Assembly (NCBI RefSeq): GCF_013116825.1
Contig: NZ_JABFNS010000018.1
Span: forward strand, 18,713-82,712
Direction of reading: 5' to 3'
Source: Myxococcus xanthus
GTDB taxonomy: Bacteria > Myxococcota > Myxococcia > Myxococcales > Myxococcaceae
DNA: 64,000 nucleotides
Every line of letters starts with the position of its first letter. Positions within the stretch are counted from its first letter, which is position 1. Under the pieces are notes generated by a model that did no database searches, was not told the DNA's origin, and saw only the letters and a list, made by a program, of their open reading frames with translations. Below are positions 8,843-17,051 of the stretch, piece after piece. The translations under genes were made by a program, and so were the position numbers.

Positions 8843-8867
8843 GCCGCGTCGCGTGTCTTGACGCGGC
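8843..8867 (+). terminator. Second GC hairpin upstream of surface lipoprotein
   Basis: GCCGCGTC and GACGCGGC form a perfect 8-bp stem with a nine-base loop. It follows the first hairpin by 33 bases and could back up termination or sit in the leader of the next gene. Confidence 0.35.
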
Positions 8868-8969
8868 AGGAATAGGCTCGCTGTGCCTGGCCCAGGTTTT
8901 GTCTTTCGACACACCTGGATAGAAATGAGCAGTCGTTTCATCAAGAAAAACAGAGGGGGTTGCGTGTTC

Positions 8970-11417
8970 ATGCGGATGAAGGCCGGTCTGGCCCTGGCGG
9001 CTGCGGTCAGCAGTTTGATGACGGGGTGTGTGGAGGAGTCCTCTCGGGACCAGGCTCTAGAAGGGCTCGCGAGCAAGGACGATGCCCGCGCGCACGGACT
9101 GAGCAAGGCGACCAGTCGGGGCCGCGAGTTCTGGCTGGCCTTCCCGGGGAACTACCAGCCCACTGCGGTGCTCACGTTGTTCATCGCCAGTGACACGGCG
9201 ACGACGGGGCAGGTTCGCGTTCCGGGGCAGGGGCTGTCCTTCGACTTCTCGGTGACGCCGGGGCAGGTGACGGCGGTGGCGCTGCCCTCCTCGGTGGCAC
9301 AGGTGGCCGTGGATGGCGTGGAGCCCAAGGGCATCCATGTCACCGCGGGCGCGGACATCTCCGTGTATGGGCTCAACCGGCTCGTGCAAACGACGGATGC
9401 GTTCCTGGGCCTGCCCACCGAGAGCCTGGGCACGGACTACGTGGTGCAGGCCTATCCGAACGTCAACGTCCTCAACGGCTCGCAGTTCTCCGTCGTGGCC
9501 ACAGAGGACGCGACAGAGGTGACCATCACCCCCTCGAGTGTGGTGGGCAACCACGCAGCGGGAGTGCCCTTCCAGGTGGCGCTGAACAAGGGGCAGACGT
9601 ACCAGCTTCGCAGCACGGGGGCCGCGCCCTCGGACGTCTCCGGGACGCTCGTTCACGCCACGCGCCCGGTGGCGGTCTTCGGCGGGCATCAGTGCGCCAA
9701 CATCCCGGATGGCACCACGATCGCCTGTGACTACCTGGTGGAGCAGCTCCCCCCGACCTCGACGTGGGGGCGGCGCTTCGTGACCGTGCCGCTGGCCACA
9801 CGCCTCGGCGGGGACACCTTCCGCTTCGCGGCCGCCAGGGACGGCACGCAGGTGAGCCTCAACGGCGCGGTGGTGGCGCAGCTCCAGCGCGGCCAGGTGT
9901 TCCAGACGAACATCCAGGGCTCGGCGAGCATCACCGCCAACGAGCCCATCCTCGTGACGCAGTACTCCAATGGCTCGAGCTTCGATGGCATCCCGTCCGA
10001 CCCGTTCATGATGTTGGTGCCGCCCTTCGAGCAGTTCGCCGCCCAGTACACCGTCACCACGCCGAGCTCGGGGTTCCGCAGCAACTTCGCCAACATCGTG
10101 GTCCCCAACGACGTCGTGGCCGAGGTGAGGCTGGACGGGGCGCTCATCCCGGCGAGCCAGTTCCAGGCCATCGGGGCCAGCGGCTTCTCGGGGGCCCAGC
10201 TCCCCGTCGCGCTGGGGGCGCACCGCCTGTCCGCGCCGCAGCCCTTCGGCGTCATGCTCTATGGGTTCGATGCCTACGACTCCTATGGCTACCCAGGAGG
10301 AATGGCCCTGGCGCCCGTGGCGGAGGTGAGCAAGCTCACGCTGTCGCCCAGAGAGGGTGTCGCCGTCGTCGGGGACCTCCACTGCGTGACGGCCACGGTT
10401 CGGGACGCCGCGGACCGGCCGCTCGCGGGCGTGCGAGTGGACTTCGCTGCGTCCGGAGTGAACTCCGCCTTGGCCTCCGTGAACACCACCGCCGACGGGC
10501 AGGCCGAGTTCTGCTTCGAGGGCACCGCCCCCGGCGAGGATGTGGTGACCGCGAGCATCGGCTCGGTGACCGACCAGGTGCAGGTGACCTGGACGAAGCC
10601 CAACGCCCCGCCCATCGTGGACGCCGGGCCCGACCTGGAGGGCATGGCCTCCCAGCAGTTGACGCTGCGGGGCTCGGCCTCGGACCCGGATGGTGACCCG
10701 CTCACCTATGCCTGGAGCCATGTGGCGCCCCCGGGCGTGCACTGCACCTTCGGGTCACCTTCAGCCCCGGTCTCGAGCATCGAGTGTGACGGGGCCGGCA
10801 CCGTCACCGTGTCACTGACCGTCAATGACGGCACCGCGACCGCCACCGACAGCGCCCAGGTGGTGCTCGGCTGGGCGTCGGAGCTCACGATGTGCGGCCT
10901 GCCCCGCTACACGAACTGGACCGCCATCAAGGCGTGCGGCTGGGCCACCGCGGGCGGCAGCAGCACGGGCATCGCCTCCGCGTACTTCACCGTGGATGGC
11001 GGCGCGCCCATCCCCGTCATGCCCGACGCGGGCGGCGGCTACGTCTCCACCCAGCTTCACCTCACGGAGGGGACGCACGTGGTCCGACTGACCGTCGTGG
11101 ACGCGCTGGGGCACGTGACGTGGCGTGAGCAGACGGTGTCCGCGGACTTCACGCCGCCGGTGCTCGTCATCCTGTCGCCTACCGAGCAGGAGACCAACCC
11201 CGACCCGGTCGTCACGATGGTCATCCAGCAGCAGGACGCCAGCCCCGCCACGGTGGTGACCCAGGGGATCGTGATGGAGGACGTTCCCGCGGGCAGCAAC
11301 GTGCTGCGGCACACGGTGAACCTGGTGCACCGCGACTGGTCGCTCGTCCACGTCCGGGCAACGGACGCCGCGGGCAACACGACCGAGGTGATGGCGCGCG
11401 TATACGTGGCGCCCTGA
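8970..11417 (+). CDS. Large surface lipoprotein: IgGFc-binding, Big and PKD domains
   Basis: An 815-residue lipoprotein. MRMKAGLALAAAVSSLMTGC gives a lipobox MTGC. ATG 8970 is chosen for the signal; GTG 8964 is a few bases closer to the GAGGGGG site and is possible. Residues about 40-450 form an IgGFc-binding-N-type domain (GREFWLAFPGNY start; repeated 'PTESLGTDYVV' and FGGHQCANIP segments) known from animal mucosal FCGBP and many myxobacterial surface proteins. Next is an invasin-like Big domain near 465-555 (ATVRDAADRPLAGV), a PKD domain near 560-640 (SASDPDGDPLTYAWS) and two further beta domains. Likely an outer-surface adhesin or matrix protein; the ligand is unknown. It appears monocistronic. 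Confidence 0.85.
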   Translation: MRMKAGLALAAAVSSLMTGCVEESSRDQALEGLASKDDARAHGLSKATSRGREFWLAFPGNYQPTAVLTLFIASDTATTGQVRVPGQGLSFDFSVTPGQVTAVALPSSVAQVAVDGVEPKGIHVTAGADISVYGLNRLVQTTDAFLGLPTESLGTDYVVQAYPNVNVLNGSQFSVVATEDATEVTITPSSVVGNHAAGVPFQVALNKGQTYQLRSTGAAPSDVSGTLVHATRPVAVFGGHQCANIPDGTTIACDYLVEQLPPTSTWGRRFVTVPLATRLGGDTFRFAAARDGTQVSLNGAVVAQLQRGQVFQTNIQGSASITANEPILVTQYSNGSSFDGIPSDPFMMLVPPFEQFAAQYTVTTPSSGFRSNFANIVVPNDVVAEVRLDGALIPASQFQAIGASGFSGAQLPVALGAHRLSAPQPFGVMLYGFDAYDSYGYPGGMALAPVAEVSKLTLSPREGVAVVGDLHCVTATVRDAADRPLAGVRVDFAASGVNSALASVNTTADGQAEFCFEGTAPGEDVVTASIGSVTDQVQVTWTKPNAPPIVDAGPDLEGMASQQLTLRGSASDPDGDPLTYAWSHVAPPGVHCTFGSPSAPVSSIECDGAGTVTVSLTVNDGTATATDSAQVVLGWASELTMCGLPRYTNWTAIKACGWATAGGSSTGIASAYFTVDGGAPIPVMPDAGGGYVSTQLHLTEGTHVVRLTVVDALGHVTWREQTVSADFTPPVLVILSPTEQETNPDPVVTMVIQQQDASPATVVTQGIVMEDVPAGSNVLRHTVNLVHRDWSLVHVRATDAAGNTTEVMARVYVAP

Positions 11418-11481
11418 GCGCGGCGTGGCCCTGGGCGGGAGAATGACGCTCGCCCGGGCCGGAACGTCCACCCGTACGGCG

Positions 11482-11515
11482 CGCCGCGCGTCCCGTGCTC
11501 GACGGGCGCGCGGCG
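11482..11515 (+). terminator. Strong GC hairpin after surface lipoprotein
   Basis: CGCCGCGCG (11482-11490) pairs with CGCGCGGCG (11507-11515), and after one bulged base CCCGT pairs with ACGGG, leaving a five-base loop. The 14-bp stem is followed by TTCGC. Probable terminator, 65 bases after the stop at 11417. Confidence 0.6.
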
Positions 11516-11710
11516 TTCGCCTGGGCGATGGGGCAGAGCTCGCCCGCGCTCGCCTTCACAGGCCCGTTCAGGCCAGAGACGCCGACCCGAGCTGCACGCC
11601 CCTGTTCGTCACACGCAGGGGCCTGGTGGCTGAGCAGGGGACACGCAATCGTCCGCCGGCCCGAACGTAGCCGCTCCGGAAGCCGCCGACCGGCTCCAGG
11701 AGACGTCGCG

Positions 11711-14170
11711 ATGGATTCCGTTCTGGGTGGACTGCGTCAAAGCCTGCGCTCGCTGGGCCGCAGCCCCGGCTTCACGCTGGGGTGTGTCCTGATGCTGGCG
11801 GTGGGCATCGGAGCGAGCACCGCGCTCTTCAGCGTGGTGGAAGGCGTTCTGCTGCGTCCCCTGCCCTATCCGCGCCCCGAGCGCCTCGTGGAGCTCTCCC
11901 AGCGCGCGGCGGACGGCCATCCGATGCGGTTCTCGGACCCCAACTTCGAGGATGTGCGGACGCGCGCTCGCACCGTCTCGGCGCTGGCCCAGGTGTCGGG
12001 AGCGGCGAGCGTCGCCGTGACGGGCGCCGACGAGCCGGCCTTCGCCACGCTGGCGCTCGCCTCACGCGACTTCTTCCCCGCCTTCGCGGTGCGGCCAGTC
12101 CAGGGGCGCCTCTTCGCGGAGGAGGAGCAGCAGGCGGGAGGTGCTCCCGTGGTGATGGTGAGCCACGCCTTCTGGAAGCGCTACCTGGGCGCACGGCCAC
12201 TGCCCCTGCCGGACACCCTCACCTTCGAGGGGCGCGCCTACTCCGTGGTGGGCGTGATGCCCGAGTCCTTCGACTACCCGGTGGGCACGCAGCTGTGGAT
12301 TCCGCGAGAGCTGATGCCCCCCCTGCCCAGCCGCACCGCACACAACTGGCGGGTGGTGGGAAGGCTGGCGGACGGCGTCGACCTCCAGGCCGCGCGAATG
12401 GAGCTCACACACATCGCCCGCGAGCTCGAAGCCCAGTACGGCCAGGACACGCGGATGCATGACATCGCCGTGGAGCCCTTGCAAGAGAGCCTGGTGGGCC
12501 GCGTGCGGTCCACGCTCTACCTGCTTGCGGGCGCCGCGGCCTTCCTGCTGCTGGTGGCGGGCGCCAACGTCACGAACCTGCTGCTCGCCCGCGCGGCCAC
12601 CCGCGCCCGGGAGCTCGCCATTCACGTGGCCCTGGGCGCGGGGCCCGGAGCGTTGACACGGCGGTTCCTCATGGAGTCGCTCCTGCTGTCACTGGCGGGA
12701 GGCGCACTGGGGGCCGTGCTTGCCGCCTGGGGCGTGCGCGCGCTGCTCGCGGCCGAGCCGGGCCACCTGCCACGAGTCGACGAGGTGGGGGTGAACGCCA
12801 CGGTGCTCCTCTTCTCCCTCGGGCTCTCGCTGCTGCTCGCACTGGGGCTGGGGCTGCTGACGGCGCTGCGCGCGGCGCGGCAGCCTCCGGGGGCCGCGCT
12901 GGCGGGCGCCGGTCGCACGCACAGCGGAGGCGGGAGCGCCGAGCGCACGCGTCGAGCCCTCGTCGTGGGGCAGCTCGCGCTCGCGTTGGTCCTCCTGGTG
13001 GGCGCGGCGCTGCTCGGGCGGAGCCTGATGGGGCTGCTCTCGCTGGACCCGGGGTATCGCACCCAGGATGTCGCGGTGCTCAGCCTCGTGCTCCCTCCGG
13101 CCAAGGACGAGGCGCAGGGGCGGCACAACGTGCAGTTGCAGGAGCACCTCCTCTCGCGACTGGCGGCGCTGCCCGGCGTGCGCGCGGTGGGCGCCGTGAG
13201 CAACTTCCCGCTCGAGGGAAGCCCGGCGGGGGATGGCACCTTCATCGTGCTCAACCGCCCCGACGAGGTGGGGGACTTCGAGGACTTCGGGCGGCTGGCG
13301 CGCGAGCCCGAACGCACCGGTAGCGCCGAGTTCCGCGTGGCGAGCGAGGGCTACTTCGCCGCGCTCGGCATCCCGCTCGTGCGTGGGCGTCTGTTCGATG
13401 CGCGCGACACCTTCGACGCGCCGCACGTGGCCGTCATCAGCGAGTCGCTCGCGAAGGCCCGCTGGCCCCATGAGGACCCGCTGGGCAAGCTCATTCAGTT
13501 CGGCAACATGGACGGAAACCTGCGTCCCTTCACCATTGTCGGCGTGGTGGGGGACGTGCGGGAGCAAGGGCTGGATGACGCGCCCAGGCCCATGTTCTAT
13601 GGCGGCTCCCGGCAACGTCTGCGGGCCTCCTCCCGCTTCCACCTCGCCGTGCACGGGCCAATGGGCTCCGCGGCCCTGGTCGCCGCGGCGCTGCCGGTGC
13701 TGCGAGAGCTTGCCCCCGAGCTGCCCTCGCGCCTGTCCACGGTGGAGGGATTGCTCGCGGGCTCACTCGCCCCCAGACGCTTCAGCCTCCTGCTGCTGGG
13801 CGCCTTCGGTGCGATGGCGCTGCTGCTCTCGGTGGCGGGCCTCGCGGCCGTCGTGTCCTACGCGGTGGCGCAGCGCACGCGGGAATTCGGTATCCGCTTC
13901 GCGCTGGGCGCGACGGCGGAAGACGTGCTGGGGCTGGTGCTCCGGCAGGCGGCGCGGCTCGCGGGGCTGGGAATCGTGCTCGGCGTGCTGGGGGCCCTGG
14001 GGCTCAGCCAGGTGCTCGCGGGGCTCGTGTACGGAGTGAGCACCACGGACCCGCTCGTCTTCCTCGTGGTGGCGCTCCTCCTGCTCGGCGTGGCGCTGCT
14101 CGCGAGCTGGTTGCCAGCCCGTCGTGCTTCGCGCGTGGACCCGATGACCGTGCTTCGCTCGGGGGCCTGA
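11711..14170 (+). CDS. ADOP-type orphan ABC permease (MacB/FtsX fold, duplicated)
   Basis: An 819-residue membrane protein of the 'acidobacterial duplicated orphan permease' type. It has two MacB-like halves. Each has an N-terminal TM helix (FTLGCVLMLAVGIGASTALFSVV near 20-40; ALVVGQLALALVLLVGAALLG near 420), a periplasmic MacB-PCD domain, and three TM segments (near 275-390 and 690-810). The start ATG 11711 follows CAGGAG; the longer in-frame extension to 11495 lacks a ribosome site. No ATP-binding subunit lies next to it, as is normal for ADOP genes, so it must use an ATPase encoded elsewhere or act without one. Export of peptides, lipids or signals is inferred from the fold. Confidence 0.9.
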   Translation: MDSVLGGLRQSLRSLGRSPGFTLGCVLMLAVGIGASTALFSVVEGVLLRPLPYPRPERLVELSQRAADGHPMRFSDPNFEDVRTRARTVSALAQVSGAASVAVTGADEPAFATLALASRDFFPAFAVRPVQGRLFAEEEQQAGGAPVVMVSHAFWKRYLGARPLPLPDTLTFEGRAYSVVGVMPESFDYPVGTQLWIPRELMPPLPSRTAHNWRVVGRLADGVDLQAARMELTHIARELEAQYGQDTRMHDIAVEPLQESLVGRVRSTLYLLAGAAAFLLLVAGANVTNLLLARAATRARELAIHVALGAGPGALTRRFLMESLLLSLAGGALGAVLAAWGVRALLAAEPGHLPRVDEVGVNATVLLFSLGLSLLLALGLGLLTALRAARQPPGAALAGAGRTHSGGGSAERTRRALVVGQLALALVLLVGAALLGRSLMGLLSLDPGYRTQDVAVLSLVLPPAKDEAQGRHNVQLQEHLLSRLAALPGVRAVGAVSNFPLEGSPAGDGTFIVLNRPDEVGDFEDFGRLAREPERTGSAEFRVASEGYFAALGIPLVRGRLFDARDTFDAPHVAVISESLAKARWPHEDPLGKLIQFGNMDGNLRPFTIVGVVGDVREQGLDDAPRPMFYGGSRQRLRASSRFHLAVHGPMGSAALVAAALPVLRELAPELPSRLSTVEGLLAGSLAPRRFSLLLLGAFGAMALLLSVAGLAAVVSYAVAQRTREFGIRFALGATAEDVLGLVLRQAARLAGLGIVLGVLGALGLSQVLAGLVYGVSTTDPLVFLVVALLLLGVALLASWLPARRASRVDPMTVLRSGA

Positions 14171-14572
14171 AGCGCCTGTGCTTGTTCCACGCGAACAGGA
14201 ACCGCGTCATGGCGGCCAGTGAGTGCGGTGGCAGCGGAGGCTGACCCAAGCCCCACTCCATGAGGGAGACAGGGTGCCGCCTCCCACCACCCCTCCCTGC
14301 CTGGGGTGTCCTCCACGGCCCGGACCTCGGGGGCGGACAGCGGCGGCAGGGCTTGGGGAAATCGATGCGGGGCCATAGCAGCGTCTGGCCCCCGCCGCGC
14401 AACCGGGTCCGGTAGTCCGGAGCGGCTTCCAGATACTCCCTATCGCGCGCATGTTCGACATTGAGGCCCCACCATTCCTCGGGCCCCATCTGCAAGACGA
14501 TGCATGGAATGACGCGTTTGCTAACGCATCTGGGTGATATCCCAATCCCCAGGTTCCGGTGTCTAATGAGGC
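14171..14572. other. Intergenic stretch with a possible decayed minus-strand gene
   Basis: No intact gene is supported. A weak 7-bp hairpin (14181-14199) follows the permease stop. On the minus strand an ATG at 14495 opens MQMGPEEWWGLNVEH and a protein-like reading continues, but only if the frame shifts near 14360 (into QALPPLSAPEV). That pattern suggests a broken gene of unknown family. The last 60 bases are less GC-rich and probably carry the promoter of the next gene. Confidence 0.3.
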
Positions 14573-15643
14573 ATGCGCGAACACACGTGGAATTGGAGTG
14601 CGGTAGGGATGTTCCTCATGGGAATGGGAGCGCTCATTCCCACGCCGGCGCACGCCTGTGCCGCGCCCAACTGCATGGTGGGGGTGCGCTTTCCCCTCCC
14701 CGAGGACGGCGGTGTGGTGCCCGCGAACGTCCCCGGACTGGTGACAGTGCCGCCGCTGCTGGAGAGCGTGGATTCCTCCACCGTCCGGCTGCTGTTGCCG
14801 GATGGAACGCCGGTGCCCGCGACCGTCACGCCGGGCGCGCATCAGACGCAGGTCCTGGTCCCGGACGCACCACTGGTGCCAGGCACCACGTACCGCATCG
14901 AGGCAAAGGGTGTCTGTCAGTTCCAGCCCACCCAGACCGAGTCCGTGACCTTCACCGCCGGCCCCGCCCTCGCTCTACCCACGACCATCGGCTCCCTGAC
15001 GGCCGATGCGCCGAGCCAGGGTATCTACAACGTGTACGGAGATTCGAGCTGCGGCGACAGGCAGGTGGAAGGGAACTTCACCACACTGCGCTTTACGCCG
15101 TCACCGGAGCTGGTGCCGTTCCTTCCGTGGGTGCATTGGACGGTGGAGGTGGACGGAGAGCCCTGGTCGTATGCGAAGCACAGCGGGCTGACCTCCACTG
15201 GTGAGGAGAACCTCGAGACGCGCCGCTACGAGTACAACCGGCAGCTGCTCTTCCTCCATACATTCTGCGACTACGTGAGCTGCGCTGATTCCTACCACCG
15301 GCCGCCCATCAACAGCCTCCCGCCCGGACAACACCGGGCCACGCTCAAGGCGACGCTGGAGCACGCGAACATCACGCTTCCCCCCGTGAGCGTGGACTTC
15401 GAGTTGAGCTGCCCGGCACGGGCCGCGAACGTGGGAATGAGCCAGATGCGCGGATGCTCGGATGGGGGGACCGAGATGGACGGGGGGACCGAGATAGACG
15501 GAGGTATCGTGAACGAGGATCCGCTCCCCGAATCGGTCGACACCAAGAAGGGCTGCACCCAGGCCGGGGGCGGACTGACGGTGCTGGGCCTTCTCTCGAC
15601 GCTCTCGCTCTTGAGCGGCCGGAACTCGCGCCGCGCGAAGTAG
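14573..15643 (+). CDS. Secreted protein with MYXO-CTERM-like C-terminal sorting tail
   Basis: A 356-residue exported protein. The signal peptide ends near residue 28 (AHA|CAAP). Residues about 35-130 form a beta-sandwich domain of the Ig-like type (VRLLLPDGTPVPATVTPG; PGTTYRIEAKG). The middle has several paired Cys residues. A linker carries the repeat DGGTEMDGGTEIDGG. The C-terminus has a KKGC motif, a 20-residue hydrophobic segment (LTVLGLLSTLSLLSG) and a basic RNSRRAK tail. That tripartite layout matches MYXO-CTERM-type cell-surface sorting signals, although the Cys motif has a single Cys. Surface anchoring after processing is therefore likely. No enzyme motif was seen. Confidence 0.8.
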   Translation: MREHTWNWSAVGMFLMGMGALIPTPAHACAAPNCMVGVRFPLPEDGGVVPANVPGLVTVPPLLESVDSSTVRLLLPDGTPVPATVTPGAHQTQVLVPDAPLVPGTTYRIEAKGVCQFQPTQTESVTFTAGPALALPTTIGSLTADAPSQGIYNVYGDSSCGDRQVEGNFTTLRFTPSPELVPFLPWVHWTVEVDGEPWSYAKHSGLTSTGEENLETRRYEYNRQLLFLHTFCDYVSCADSYHRPPINSLPPGQHRATLKATLEHANITLPPVSVDFELSCPARAANVGMSQMRGCSDGGTEMDGGTEIDGGIVNEDPLPESVDTKKGCTQAGGGLTVLGLLSTLSLLSGRNSRRAK

Positions 15644-15743
15644 CTGGCCACACATGCGCCAGGCGCCAAGAACGGCGGTTGCTCGCTCGCATATTCGGGG
15701 CCGAACCTGGATACGTAGCCTCCAGAATCCATACAGGTGAATC

Positions 15744-16178
15744 ATGGGACAGACCGCAGACCCCTCGAAGACGTCGCCGCTGGTCCTGACGAATCCCAAG
15801 GGACTGTTCGACCCGGCGCCCTACGGCTTCTCGCACGTGGCGCAGGTGGCGCCGGGCACCCGGCTCATCTACCTGGCGGGGCAAGGTGGGGAGAATGAGA
15901 GCGGGGCCCTCCAGCCCGACTTCCGTCTCCAGGTGCGACAGGCGTTCCAGAACATCCGCACAGCCCTGGAGTCCGTGGGAGCCGGCGTCGGCGATGTCGC
16001 CAAGCTCACGATGCTCGTGGTGGACCACACGGAGGAGAAGCTCCGGATCATCGGCCCCGAGTTGGACGCGGCCTGGAACGGCGGCATGAAGCCGACCTGT
16101 ACGCTGATTCCCGTCCCTCGGCTGGCGCTGGACGGGATGCTCTTCGAAGTCGAAGCGGTCGCTGTCCTACGTGCCTGA
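15744..16178 (+). CDS. Rid (YjgF/YER057c/UK114) family protein, non-canonical
   Basis: A 144-residue soluble protein of the Rid family; typical members form trimers and RidA itself deaminates reactive enamines. Family features are present: IYLAGQGG near 45, the helix LQVRQAFQNIRTALESVGAG, the strand DVAKLTMLVVD and a terminal EVEAVAVL strand. The catalytic Arg of RidA (in its PARSxVEV strand) aligns with Thr/Cys here (KPTCTLIPV), so this is one of the Arg-lacking subfamilies whose activity is unsettled. The start has an upstream AATC-like spacing with no strong ribosome site. It stands alone. Confidence 0.88.
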   Translation: MGQTADPSKTSPLVLTNPKGLFDPAPYGFSHVAQVAPGTRLIYLAGQGGENESGALQPDFRLQVRQAFQNIRTALESVGAGVGDVAKLTMLVVDHTEEKLRIIGPELDAAWNGGMKPTCTLIPVPRLALDGMLFEVEAVAVLRA

Positions 16179-16300
16179 CAGCGCGTAGCCGCATGGGATG
16201 AACCCGCCCTCCGCATCGCGTTGAGTGAGGGCTTCTGCAGCCGGTCATGCGGCGAGGCGCACCTGCGAGTGGGCACGGCGAAGGGTGCCCCCGCGCGGGC

Positions 16301-17018
16301 TCAGTCGGCGTCCGGGAGCAGCGAGGGGGCGGAGAAGAAGAGCAGCCCACGGCTCAGCATGGGGAGCCATGCGCTGTAGTGGTCATCGCCGGGAAACTCC
16401 AGGTATTAGACCGCGACGTCGCCGCCGCCCATCGCCTCGAGCTCCACGGCGAACCTGCCCCGCGTCCCCTCACTCTTGCGCGGCTTCTGCTCCAGCCCTC
16501 CTACCGTGAGCAGCACCGCGCCTTCACCGGGGTCCGCGCGAACCGCTCCAGGAAGGCGGTCTTCTCGGTGAGCACGTAGCGGTCGTTCCACCAGATGGAC
16601 GGGCTCCCCGCGATGAAGGTGTCGAAGGACGTGGGCCTCGTGAAGAACGCATGCAGCACCAGGAGGCCGCCCTAGGAGTGGCCCATCAGCGCGGTGCGCG
16701 AGCTGTCAATCGGCAATCTCGAAGCAAGCGCGGGCTCAAGCTCATTCTTCATCCGGTGTGGGTCGAGTCGAGGTCGAACTGGAAGGTGTCCTGGAGCGTC
16801 ACCGGAGCCCCGTCCACCCGAGCCACCGGCCCTGCGCGGGACACCGACCCCGAGGCGCAACTGGCGGTCAACAGCCCCGCCGCGAGGAGCCCGTGGAAGC
16901 GTGCGGCGAGCAGCGGGTTCAGCAAGCGCAGCCCAAGGGAGCGCGCCAGCGCGAGGAGGATGAAGAGACTCATGGTGGGAGACCCGGTGATGACGGATGA
17001 ATTGGAGCCCCCGCCCAT
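16301..17018 (-). pseudogene. Decayed secreted esterase (PF00756/Fes-like)
   Basis: The minus strand encodes a recognisable serine esterase broken in several places. An N-terminal lipoprotein-like signal (LLTASC) opens near 17018. After a frame change comes DSSRTALMGHS, a TAG at 16674-16672, then GGLLVLHAFF and IAGSPSIWWNDRYVL, so the stop sits inside the GHSxGG nucleophile elbow. Another frame change follows near 16540. Then AVLLTVGGLEQ, a TAA at 16408-16406, YLEFPGDDHYSAW with the catalytic His, and a natural stop at 16303-16301. Two internal stops and at least two frameshifts make function unlikely. Intact relatives hydrolyse esters such as ferric-siderophore trilactones; its nearness to an iron-uptake pair is suggestive only. 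Confidence 0.8.
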
Positions 17019-17051
17019 GCACGGCGGGGGCTCCGAACAGCAGGCGGGTGG

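Noticed and set aside
9057..10742. 561-residue minus-strand open frame
   Set aside because: It is the shadow of the surface lipoprotein on the other strand; very Arg/His/Gly-rich with no domain and no ribosome site.
16672..16674. TAG inside GHSxGG as possible pyrrolysine or readthrough codon
   Set aside because: A second stop (TAA) and frameshifts in the same gene show general decay.
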